DNA of 64,000 bases from Micromonospora sp. CB01531 (GTDB lineage Bacteria > Actinomycetota > Actinomycetes > Mycobacteriales > Micromonosporaceae). Location of the stretch: the NCBI RefSeq assembly GCF_001905095.1, contig NZ_LWLS01000082.1:1-64000 (forward strand), in the 5' to 3' direction. The notes beneath the pieces are model-generated. The model had not been told where the DNA came from. It was given only the letters and a program-made list of their open reading frames with translations, and did no database searches. The position numbers and the translations under genes are program-made. Positions 34,101 to 46,100 of this stretch are shown piece by piece (position 1 is the first letter of the stretch; the number at the start of each line of letters is the position of its first letter).

Positions 34101-37100
34101 CCGTGTTCTGCCGCCCGGCGATGTCATCGCTGGAGGCGTCCTTGACCGGCCGGTCGTACGACCCGGCCGGGTTTTCCAGCGCCCGCGGCTCGTCGAGGGA
34201 GAGCTGGATCAGCAACTCCACGCCGCCGAGCACCACCGGGAAGCCGTCGGCCACCAGGTAGCGGTAGTTGCTCAGCAGCAACTGAGGCAGCGCGTCCCAC
34301 TCGGCGGCCTCGACCTCGACCCCGGTCAGGTTGACCGACTGTCGCAGCGTCCGGACCAGCTCCGTCATCGCCGGCAGACCCGCCCGCGGGATGCCGATGC
34401 TGTGCGTGAGTGGATCCAGCGTGACCCGGGTGTCCTTCGGGAATGGTGCCGCAATGCCCTCCGGGACGAGCGGCGGTGGCGGTGGCGGCGGTGGCGGCGG
34501 TGGCGACGACGGATCCTCCGAAGTCGGCCCCGCAACCGGATCCGGGCTCGCAACCAGATCCGACACCGGGTTCGCTGCGGACTCCGAAGTCGGCCAGTTG
34601 GACACCGGAGCCGGACTCGACGGCGACGGTGATGGCGCCGACTCGGTCGACTGGACCAGCACCGGGCCGGTGGAGCTCTCACTAAGGCTGGTCGCGTCCG
34701 AGGACGGGGGGAGGCTATCGATCGTGACGTCACTCGTGGCCGCTGGTCGCACTACCTGGCCCACCATCGCCGCACCGACCGGCACCGTCGCAACGGTGTG
34801 ACCGTTGGCCGCCACCACCAGGTGCACCGTGGGCAGCGCGGTGGCGTCCAGCCCCGCGGGAATGAACTCCTGGACCGCATACGGCTGCACCAGGACCACC
34901 CGTACGCCGAAAAGCTGGGCCACGGTATCGGCCAGACCCTCGGTGACCAGCGGCGGCGGCGGCTGGCCGATCATGCCCAGTTGCTCCACCCAGGACACCT
35001 GCAGATCCAGGCGTTCACCCAGGGCGGACTCGTCGGCCCGCAGCAACGGCCAGGCGTTGCCGGCCTGCGCGAGATCCGCCAGCAGCAGGGCGGCGAACGC
35101 CGCACGCAGCCGGGGCACAGTACTGCTCGCCAGCCCGGCCAGCCGGGGATGGCCGTACCGGCCGGTGTCGCGCAGCGCCTCGAAGAAGGATTCCGTGCCC
35201 GCCCGGTTCTCCAGGGCGGCCAGTCCGAGGTTGGCCAGCGTCTGCGCCTGCTGGGACGTCAGCGCGGGGGGATCGCCGTTTCGGCCGCCCCGGTCCGGGT
35301 CGTCCTGGTTCGGCGGCACCGGCGTCCACCTGGTCGCCGCACCGTCGCTGTCACGCGCCGGTGGCGGATTCTGGGTGAGCGACTCCCGCACCGCTTGGAG
35401 CACCGGTGCCATGCCCGCACCCGTCGGGGCCTGGCGCCCCGGCAGCAGCACGTCACGAAGCCGTCGCGAGAGTTCGACGGGGGCGGGCAGCAGCGGGTCC
35501 GGCCGCCCGGTGAGGTCGCGCAGCATCTGGTCGAGGTCGGCGAACGCGAGCTCGTCGGCGTACAGCCCGCCGGCCCGGTCAGGCAACGCCGAGGTCAGCA
35601 GGCGCGTGCCGGCGTTGGCCGCGAGCACGGCCGGAGCCGCGGTGAACGGCACCGTGGGCAGCAGGTGCCCGCCCCGGCCCTGGACGATCACGACCGGGGA
35701 CACCCCCTCGGCCGGCGGCGGACCCAGTGGTACCCGGCGGCCGTCGTCCCGGACCAGCTCCACGGCCACGCCTATCAGAGAGGCCGTCAGGCCGACGATC
35801 AGCTCGGCAGGCTGGGCCAGCGCCTCGGGCGCCCGATCGACCGGCATACCGTCGGCGAGCCACTGCAATACCTGGCCGACCGTCGCGTCGTCGGGGTCGG
35901 TCAGGCCCAACATCGGCCAGGAGCCGTTGGCGTGCGCCGCGTCGGCCAGCACCATCCCGGTGATCATCTGCGCCCAACTCGCCGGCGGGCTGTCCAGCGC
36001 GTTCAGGAGCCCACCGACGCCGTGGTAAACCGCGGCGACCGCCGCGACCGTGAGCGGGCCGCCGGGAGGCAGGGGCACCACATGCAGGCCGAGCTGGTTG
36101 AGTTCGGCCTGTGCCTGGGGGGTCAGCACGGTGTCGGCCGGGCGGGCCTCCCAGACCAGGTTTGAGGTGATCGGTCCCTCGTCGGCGTCACCGGCCGGGC
36201 GGGCGTTCGACAGCAGCCCTCGCGGTCCGCGAGTGTCCGTGGTCGGGGCGGTGTCCGTTCGCGGTGGGACAGGGTCAACCAGCCGCTGCCACACCCGGCG
36301 GGAGTCAGGAAGCGACTGAGGCGCGATGCCACGCTCGGCGTACAGGAAGCTGTGGAACGCGTCAATGGCGGCCAAGCCGACCGACGCGTTGAGCACCCCG
36401 CTGAGGGGCTGCGGCTCAGGCACGGGCAACGGCTCCGCGTCACGGATCGGGCCCCAGCCAGCGGCCTGGCGCTCCAGGTCGGCCATCCGTTCCAGGCGGT
36501 TGGCCACCTCGCCCGCTGCCGCCTGCATGTGCTGCGACGCGGTCAGCACCAGCCGATCGGGCAGCCGCGGGTCACCAACGGCCCCGCGTATGGCGTCGAT
36601 CTCCTCGGCGGTCAGCTCGGCGGTGGGGTCGTCCTGCAGCCGCGTGCGGGCCTGCGCCAGAACTCTCTGCCGACCCAGGTCCGCGGCCTCGGCGGCGGCG
36701 TGCTGCTCGCGCGTGAGGGTCACCAGCGCGAGGCCGTGACGGCTCAGCAACGCGTCCATGGCAGCCTGTCGGCCCGCGGCGGTGAGCTGATTGGTGACCG
36801 CGGCCCCCAGGATCTCCCTGGTGGCCTGGTTGACCAGGGCCTGCGGCGACAGCGTCGACACCGGCACATCGGTGCGCACCCGGGTCAGCACCTGGTCCAC
36901 CGCGGCCTGCCGTTCCACCGGGCTGAGCCGCCACCCTGGTCGCTCCCGCGCGTCCCGCTGAAGCAGCACCAGCGCCTCCTGGGCCTGGCGGGCCCAGACG
37001 CGCTGATTGCGGATCTGGTTGACCCGCTGCGCCACGGGCTCCCTGGTGTCCTCAGCGAGCAGCCGCTCGCGTGGGGTCAGCGGACCGAGGTCGGCCAGCG

Positions 37101-40100
37101 CCGGGTCGAGCGGTGGCCAAGGGGTGTCCTTGCGCGGCGGAATGCCCGAGGTCGGCCGCTGCTCGCGGACCAGGACGGTCTTGCGCTGCACCTGCACTCG
37201 TGATCCGGTGTCCTGGCGTTTCGTGCTCTGGTTGTCGGTCCCCGACGGACGGCCACCGCCACCGGGCCGCCCACCGCTGGCTGGATCGCCCGACCCGCCC
37301 GACAGGCCGTCGGTCACCTGCTGGCGCAGGATGAGCTGCCCGGTCTGCGGGTCGTAGGTCAGGCCACTCGGATCGATCCCCTGCGGCGTGATCAGGAACT
37401 GGCCGTCGTCGGCGAGGGCCAGTTCCCCGTCGCGCGCGGTCGTGGGCGAGAACGTGCTCGTGTTGGTCCGCCCGTTGTCCAGATCCACCTCGACGACGTC
37501 GACGTGATCGCCACGCACCGGCAGCACCGTCAACGCGGGTGCCGTGCCGGGGGCGGTGCCGGGTGGCCGCGCCGGGTCGAATCGGAAATACGACACCTGC
37601 GGCAGCGGCTGCGGCGGCCGCGCGATTGGGCGCAGCTTCCCGCCGGGCGGAGCGGCGTAGACCGGCAAAACGGTGCTGTCGGGATCGGTTCCCGCGGGCA
37701 CGACCGTCCAGCGACCCGTGTCCTGGTCGCGTACGAGCGCTGCGGTGCGGGCACCGTCGCCGCCCAGTGGCTGCACCTCGGCGTCGCCCACCAGCGTGGC
37801 CTCCCGCCAGGGAGAATCGTCGTCGTCGACGTAGCGGTAGCGATAGCCGTCCGAAGCCGGCTGCACCTGCGGAGGATCCCGGAAGGTGACCAGATCGATG
37901 CGGCCGGACGGGTCGCGGCGCAGGATCTGCAGCGCCGGGCTGCCCGTCGGAGGTGCCGGTGGCACCGCAGGCCGCTGGTCCACAGTGACCACGTTCCACT
38001 GGCCGGTGGCCCCGTCATGGACGAGGACGCGCGCGCCGCCGCGGCTGGGGTCGGCGAGGTCGATGCCGGAGGCCGGCCGCACCGAGTGCACTGTGTCCTG
38101 CGGGTCTAGCCGCACCGGCGTGGTCTCCTGGAGGACCGGGTCGGCGTCGAAGTGGGTGTAGCGCTCACCCGGGCGAGTGTCGGCCTCCACCTGCGGTTCC
38201 GTGGTGGTGGGCGGGGGTGGCGTGGTGACGGGCGCGCCGTCGAGCCGCTGCCCGTTGCCTGGGAAGACGGGTACGGTGCGGGCCGCCAGAGTGACCAGAT
38301 CGAGGTGGCCGGTCAGCGTGTCGTACCGGAAGACCTGGCGCCCGGGGCGGGATCGCGCCTGGCGGTTGCCGGGCGGTCGCGGCGGCGACCCGGCATCGGT
38401 GGTCGGGCCCGCTGTCGTCGGCTGTGGCCGTGTCGTGGCCGGACGGGAGTCCGTAGCCGGCCCGGAGGCCGTGGTGGCCGCTGCTGTCGTCGGCTGTGCC
38501 GATCGGATCATGGCGGGCGGCACACTGGCCGGCGGCGGCGCGATGGCGGAGGTCTGCGCCGGCTCCACCGGAATGGGGGCGACCACGTGGCTGCCGTCGC
38601 GCGGCTGCACCGCCGCATTGTTCAGCCAGAGCCGCCAGTCGGGCACGCCGTGCACGAGCACGTCGGGCCGCCCACCCGGCCCCGGGGCAGCGGACAGCGC
38701 GTCCAACATGACAGCGACCTGCCGCCGGACCGCATCGGGCACGACCGTGCCCGGCAACCCGACCGTTATCCGGGGTACGCCGGTAGGCACCCGCCTCCCG
38801 AGGCGCGGCGAGGTAGTGCCGGGCGGCAGCGGTTCCGGGCGCACCCATACCCCGTCGCTGGTCTGCTCGGCCACCCAGCCGTCAGCCATGCCGTAGCGCC
38901 AGACCCGTTCATCGCTCGGCGTCATGCCGTCGGGTGCGCGCCTCTTCGGGCGCGGGCGGTCCGCCGGGTAGACGTGGTACTCATGCGCGAACTCGGCGAA
39001 GGTGACGTGGCGCTCGGAGCGCACGGGGATGAGCCGATCCGAACTCTCCGGCACGCCGTCGAACAGCGTCGCGGGCACGATCAGCGGCCCGCGACGGCCC
39101 CCGAGCACATACCCGGCCAGGTCTATGGCCTCCGCCGTGGTCATGACCGGCCAGGTGGTGAGGCGTACGAGGAGGCGGTCGGCGACCCCGGACGGCAGCG
39201 CGGCGACGGTCTGGCGGATCGCCTCGCGGGTGACGTGCGGTCCCACCACAAGGATGCTGCGGTTCGGCACAGCCGGGGTGAACTCCGCGTCGTTGCGGGC
39301 GTCGGTGGACTCGTTCTGGTGATAGAGCGCAATGCCGGCGGTGATGGCGCGTACCAGATGGTCCGCCGGCAGGTCAATCGCGTCGAGACGGATGCCCTGG
39401 GGGCCTCGGTGGACCTGGTCGGGCGCTCCTGACTCCGCCTCCGACAGCGTCGTGTGGGCGGACTGCGGCAGGTTCATCGATTCTGCGTCACCAGCGGGGG
39501 TGGTCGCCTTGATGTTCAAGTCGTGTCGCCAGGTCTCCAACAACGACCTCAACGCTTCTGCGACCCCCCAATCAGGGTTGTCCAACGGCCGCTCCGAATG
39601 CCAGAACTCCGCCACCAACGACTCGATGTCTTCGGCCACCCGCTGGGCCGCCCCGTGATCAGCCGGCCACCCGCTCGCTAGCTGCTGCGCCACCACAGCC
39701 AGCCTCCCGGCGACAGGTGAAGCCGGCCCAGTGCCGCCACGCGCCACCATCCGGCTGACAGCAACCTGGGCAGCAGCCGTCAACTCGGACAGGACGGCTG
39801 GTGGGGACGCCAGGACGGTCGTGCCCGGGTCCGAGGCCACCGGGACAGGACCTCCGCCCTGGCCACCAGAACTACCCGAGGCGGGTTCGTGACCGGGTTG
39901 GCCATCGTCGCGGGGCTCACCCCCGGCACCCGGAGAACCTGGACGAGGCTTCGGGGGTGGAGTTGGCCGGGGAGGACGTGGTCCCCCCGGGCCGGCATTG
40001 CCGCCAGCATCGTCGTCCGGGTCCCGGTCCTGGCCGTCCAGGTCCGAGTCGGGCTCGCTGCTCTCAACGCCGGCGCGGCCGCCGTCCGGCGCTACTGCGT

Positions 40101-43100
40101 CGCGAGCCAACGGGGTCTGGGCAGCCAGGAAGGTGTTCAACCCCCGGTAGAGCCCGCTCAGGTGCATCACCAACGCCGCCGATTGCGCCTCACCCAACCG
40201 CTGCCGCGCGTCGGCCAATATCTGCCTGCCCCGCCGGCCAGTGGCCTCATCGAGTGCCGCAACTTGGCTCTCAAGCCGGTCAAACTCCCACCGGTACGCC
40301 GCTACCAGCGACGCAACCTCACCAGCGGAAAGCGCAACCGGTTCCTCCGGCGTCGCCGGCGACAGCTGGTCGGGCCCCAGCACCTGCTCACCCGGCTTCG
40401 CCGCGACCGCCATGTAATGGAGACCCGTGTAGAGCACGTACCCGATGGGGTCCCGATCCTCCGGCCCGATCGCTGCCGGACGGTCCGGGTCCAACACCGT
40501 CAATGGCAGATCCCACAGCAACGCCGACGCCGCCACCGCCAGCGAACCCGTAACCTCCACACGCGGATCTATCTGACCGAGGTAGTCACCCATCTGCCTG
40601 ATCAACGCCAGATGCCGCCGCTGCGCCTCCGCTCGCTCCTCGGCGGGAAGCTGCCGATCCGACGCCCTAGGGAACAATCCGACGATCACCCCCGGCACCG
40701 CCGCCGGGTCCGCCGCGACCTGCGCGTCGTAGGCCTGGAAACGCTCCGCCAACTCGTCGGCCAACGCGTTACGCAAACCCTGGATCTCCAGCCCCGTCGG
40801 CGCACCCGGATCGACCGCCCGCACCGGCAAACGGTCGTTGAACGCCAGGAACAGGGTGCGATACCAGCAATCCCCGTCAGCACGCACGTTCCGAACCCGC
40901 CCCGCGAAACCCTGCCGCAGTTCGCGATAAGCAGCCGCGATCTCCTCCCGAGTGGCCCGCACCGTTGCCAACCGCGCATCCCGCCGCGCCTCGTACCGGA
41001 AAACCTGAGCCGAGGGTTCGGCGGTTACGGCAGTGTCGCCGGTCCGCCGTACCCACGCCTCATCGGCCGACGAAGAGTCGTCGGCCGGTGGCACGTCATC
41101 GAGCGTTGCCTCGGTCCGACCTGACCGCCGCGCCCGCAACGTCCCTTGGCGATCCTCGGTCAGGCCGGGGTACGCGTGGTGGGTGACGGTGGGCCGGTCG
41201 CCCATGCGGACCACCAGGTCGACCTGGTGACCCAACCGGTTCGCCAGTACGTACGCGGCGGCCAACTGGGCATTGATGTCTGCCGCGGAGCTCCACAGCC
41301 GAACCGTCCCCCGCTCCGACTCCGCGTGCAGCCGTTCGAACCCGCCGGCATCCGCGATCGCCTGGTCGGCAATCGCGGCACTGGGGTCGTCCGGGACCAC
41401 GCCGTCCGCGTCCCATTGCCTGGGCAGCGCATCGACGTCGATGGGTGGTCGTTGCATCAGGGTGGGGTACTTGGCGCTCAGCTGCGCCGACCTGGTGGCC
41501 GGGATCGTGAGCTTCAAACCACCCGGAATCTTGGTGCGGACGATGTGTCCACGCTCCCCGTCGACGACATATTCGGCGTCGAAGGCGTAGTAGTCGAATT
41601 CCCCCTTGCGTTCCAGGTTCTCCTCGCGGTAGTCGCCGGCGGAGTTGGCCCAGATCCGGCCGGTGCCCTGGCCCGCGTCACCACCGAGCCCACCGTCGAA
41701 GATGGAGTGTTTTTGCGATCCCGGTACGCCTGGCAGGGCGGCGCTGCCCCCACTCCCCTCGACGCCGCCTTCGTGGCGAGACTCGCCCCCGGTCTCCCGC
41801 TCCGGCTCCAAGCTGTGCTCAGGGAAGTTCAGCGCCGCCTGCGGGCCCCGCGTGAGCCACCGCCCGCTGGTCGGATCGATCTGTACCGTGATCTTCTCGC
41901 CCTTCTGCCTATCTGGCATTTCGAACTCGGCGAGCAACAGGGGGGCGATGTTGGCCCGGAGGTTGGGCTCCTGCCAGGCCGTGCGAAGCAGGTTGCCCTC
42001 GGTGGTGGTCGGGGCGAACCGCTTTGCGTACGGCGGATCTCCCGGGTCTACCGCCGAGTCCGTGGCGGGCGCCGATCCCGGCGCCGAGTCCGCGGCGTTC
42101 CGGGCGACGTCGCGCCAGGGCATCCGGGCCAGCGGCGCCCACGCCGCCACCTTGTCCGCGCCGGGCAGGCCCACCGCCTGCACGTATGGGGCGATCGCCT
42201 TGGCGAAATCGGTGACCTGCGGGGGGGCGGCGCGCTCCACAACGGGTTGGAACGTCGGGTCCGATGCCGGAGGTGGCGGCGTGACGGTGGTCAACGAGGA
42301 CGGGATGAGCTTGTGTACGGCACCTGGCACCGCCGCCGTGCCAGCCGGCTTGGTGTCCGGCGGGAACAGGCGCCGCCAGAGCCGCTTGCTCTCGCTCTTC
42401 GACAGGACGTTGGTCAGTCGCCACGGAAGTCTGAACAGCTGCCCGATCCGGCGTACCGGCTCACTCGGCCCAATGTGCTCGAAGACTTCGATGCGATATG
42501 TGACGTCCTCCCGGAACTCCTGGGCCGTCTCCTGCGCGGCGGTACGCCGGATGTCTCGCACGGTCTTGGTGGTGCCGACCTTGGTCTCGGACTGCGTCTC
42601 GTACTCGTAGTAGAGACCGCCGGCGATTCGCGGACCGCCGTCACCCGCACCGACGAAGCGTCCCCGCAGATAGCCGCCGAAGAGGCGGGCGAAGCTGTGG
42701 TCGTTGCTGTCGTGTTGCTGGTGGAACGCTTGCCCACCGGTCGAGACCACCACATCCGGACGTGGCCGTACGTAGGTCACCTGCGGATCTTCGGCCACCA
42801 CGCGAATACCGACGTGGATCGTGCCCCGAACCGTTCGCAGGTTTGCCAGGTCGGCCACGTGCTGCCACCAATGGTCGCGCGATCGCCAGAGCCGCTGCCG
42901 TACGCGCACGACCAGCGGGATCCCTCCAGTGCTGGCGGCCTGGTGCTCTCGCTGGATCGCCACCTCGGAGTACGCCGTCTGCAGTGCCCGGACCACGTTC
43001 GACGGCACCTTGCCGCGATCGCCGTCCAGCACACCCTTGGCCAGCAGTTCCTTGACCGCCGGCAGCACGCGCTTGGCGTCGATCCGCTCGTAGGACGCCA

Positions 43101-46100
43101 CATTCCGGGCAAGGTCGTGGTCCAGGTAGTAAAGTTCTCCGTCCTTCTGCGGCAGGACCGCATCCGCTGGGGTGGGCAGGTTGAGGTCGTGGGCCCGCAC
43201 ATAGGGCACGGACAGCTCTACCCCGCCGGTGATCTTCACGTGCCGAACGGCGTCCCGCGGCGGCTGCGGCGCCAACGAGTCCGGCTGCGCGTCGGTCCGG
43301 GCACCGGCTGCCGGAACCGACGCCGGCTGCGCCGAGCGTCCAGCACTCGGCCGGTGTTTGGCCTCGTGCCGGCCGAGTGCCTTTTCCCGCCACCGTGTGT
43401 GTGTGAGTACGTAGACCCCGTCGGCGCGGTAGTTGTAGGTGTCGCCGTTGTAAGTGGCCAGGAAAAGGTTAAGGTGACCTTCCGTCTGCTTTGTCTTTCT
43501 CTCCCGGGACCACAGCGCAGCCCCGCCGGCCCCGAAGGCGATGTTGCTGCTCGTCTGCACCGTGCCCGAGCCGCCGTGCTCGCCCTTCATCGGCAGCAGC
43601 ACGGCGCCACCGCCGGCAAGACCCGCCTCCGTCTGCCACCCGACACCGTCGTCGGCGCTCAGCCGGCCGTCGGACTCGTGGTACTGCTCCAGCGTGGCCT
43701 TCTTGCTGACCCGCTCCAGGTCCGGATTGAACGGCACCAACCGGAGGGTCAAGGCCTGCTGCCAGCCGTTCCTGGTCTCTGGCAGCGGAATCGGCAACCC
43801 GTCCTCGCTCACCAGTTCGGCGTCGTGTGCCTCAAGGAACGCCGGGGTCCCCAGGCGCACAATCTCCTCCACCACCCCGTACTGGCTGGCGGTCGGGGTT
43901 ATCCCGCGGAGGGCCTCTCGGAAGGGGTCCATGCCGATCGGGTCCACCGGCCGACCCCACGGGATGATCTTGGCTAGGAACCGTCCAGCCCTGTTCCACA
44001 GTCGGGTGAACCACGGCGTGTCGTTGTACTCGGCCAGCAGCACGGCCAGCTCATCAGAGACGTCCTTGGCGCCCAGTAGCGACATCTTGATGCCGGACAT
44101 GTCGCCCGCACCCAAGCGGACCTCGCGGCCCGGCCTGCCGTCGGGTCCGACGGCGAAAGCCGGCAGGTCCGATAGCGACCCGGGTCGAACCTCGACCCGG
44201 CCGAGCTTGAGGAGATCATCGGCGCTCCGCGGGGCGGTCGCCAGATCCTCCGCGGCAACCAGGACGGCCGTCGAATACTCCGGGCCCGACAGCTCTCTGA
44301 CGCGTCCAGCGACGATGGGACCCAACGATCGGCGGGTCGTGACTGCCAGCGGGTACGCGGCGCCGTACACGAAGCGGGTGACATCGCCGGTTGTCTTGCG
44401 GCGCGAGTACCCCTTGAAGCCAGTGCCAACCACCAACTTTCGGTGCGTACTGCGGCTCACCCCAAGGCTCGCCAGTGGTACATCGAGGACGAACCGCTTG
44501 CCAATATTGAATCTCGGGTGCACCCGGACCTTGAAGAGGCTCCACCTCGTCGACCGCTTCTCGCCCATGTCCAGCACAGTCGTGTCCTTGGCCTGGCTAT
44601 CAAGGGTCACCTCCGGCTCGACTCGCTTGTCGCGCAGCTCCCGCAATTCGGCGCCGAGCTGGACAGTGAACACATATCCGCCAGCTTCGAACTCATGCGT
44701 GACGCTGCTGCCTGCGGCTAGCCCCTTGTACTCCCCGCGCAGCCCTGGCACGCCGAACTTCATGGCCAACACCCGGTCGAGGTGCTGCGACTCCTTGGGC
44801 GAGAGCTGCACACCCACGGCCTTCATCTGACGGCCGAGCTCCGCCTGCACCTCAGCGAAAATCCTCGTCGCACCCGGGATCTCCCGCACCACGCCCGGAC
44901 CGAGGCCCTTGCGGGCCGCCAATGCCGGTGGTTCCTGCGGGTCGACCACGTGGTGCTGCACCGGCAATGGTTCACGAACCGTGCCGTCGGCGTCGACGAT
45001 GAACCGCGCCTGGGCCGGGTGCGCGGCCGCCCGGCCCGAGCGTGTCGGGTCCGCGCCGAGCGGCGTACCGTCTGCGCGGATCACCGGGACGCGGGCGCTG
45101 CCCAGCAGCGCGTCTACCGCGTCGCGCAACTCCTGCGGCACCGGGCCGCCGGCCGGATCAGGCGATGACGTCTCGGATGAGCCGGCTAGCCGCGCCCACA
45201 GCGCGTCGGTGAGTTGGATCTGCGGCGTCCCGCCACGCCGGAGGAACTCGGCGATCTCCGCCACCCCCGGAACGGCCCCCGCTGCGGCAGCGGTGAGCCG
45301 GTCGGCGAGGTGCCCCCGCCAGCCGGGTTCCGACGTCGCCGGCGCGGCCGTACCCGATCCGTCGGACTCGGCGTCCGGACCCGATCCATCAGACTCGGCG
45401 TCCGGACCCGATCCATCAGACTCGGAGGCCGAACCCGATCCATCAGACTCGGAGGCCGAACCAGCCTCAGGCGGCGCGGGAACCGGCGTCGGCGCGGTCC
45501 GGGGGCGACCGGTGTCCGCTCCACCAAGTGCCTCATCCTCGAACCGATCCGCATGCTCCGCACCGACAAGCAACTCGGCAGGCACCTTCTCCTCGTAGGT
45601 GAATTCCCCATGCGTCGACTTGAGCGTCACCGCCATCGTGGTCTCGGTGCGGTACCGCGCCACCGGAGTCTTGCGGGAGATCGCTACCTTCGCCTGGCCT
45701 GCAGAGCCGAGCGTGCGAACCTGCTCCACCGAGGTCGTCACCCCAGGCAACTCCACGTCAGCGACGAAAAGGGCATCATCAGCGACGTCCACGCCCAGGT
45801 AAATACCCACGCCGAGAGCACCCCCGCTGGCCCAGCCCTCCCCGTCCCGCTGAATGACGGTCTCCGCGATATCGTTGCGGATCATTAACGGTTGATCAGT
45901 CGTGGTCAGGTATCGCACCCAAGTCGGCTTGCCGCTGACCGTCAGGTGTCCGGCGAAGTCCTTCCTACCGGGGATTTTCTTGGTCAGCACTCGCCGGCCG
46001 TCGGCCGTCAAGGTCGTGTAGTCCCGACGAGACACCTTCGCGCGCAGTAGATCTGATACCCAACTACCGGTAAGCCACCACTGGCTACGGTCCTGAACTG

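Noticed and set aside
45353..45460. Possible regulatory repeat array
   Set aside because: The 27-base period keeps the reading frame and codes a flexible acidic linker.
27781..46000. Very long plus-strand open frames opposite the giant gene
   Set aside because: They are mirror frames of high-GC coding sequence on the minus strand. Their translations are Arg/Pro/His-rich without motifs, while the minus frame shows clear domains.
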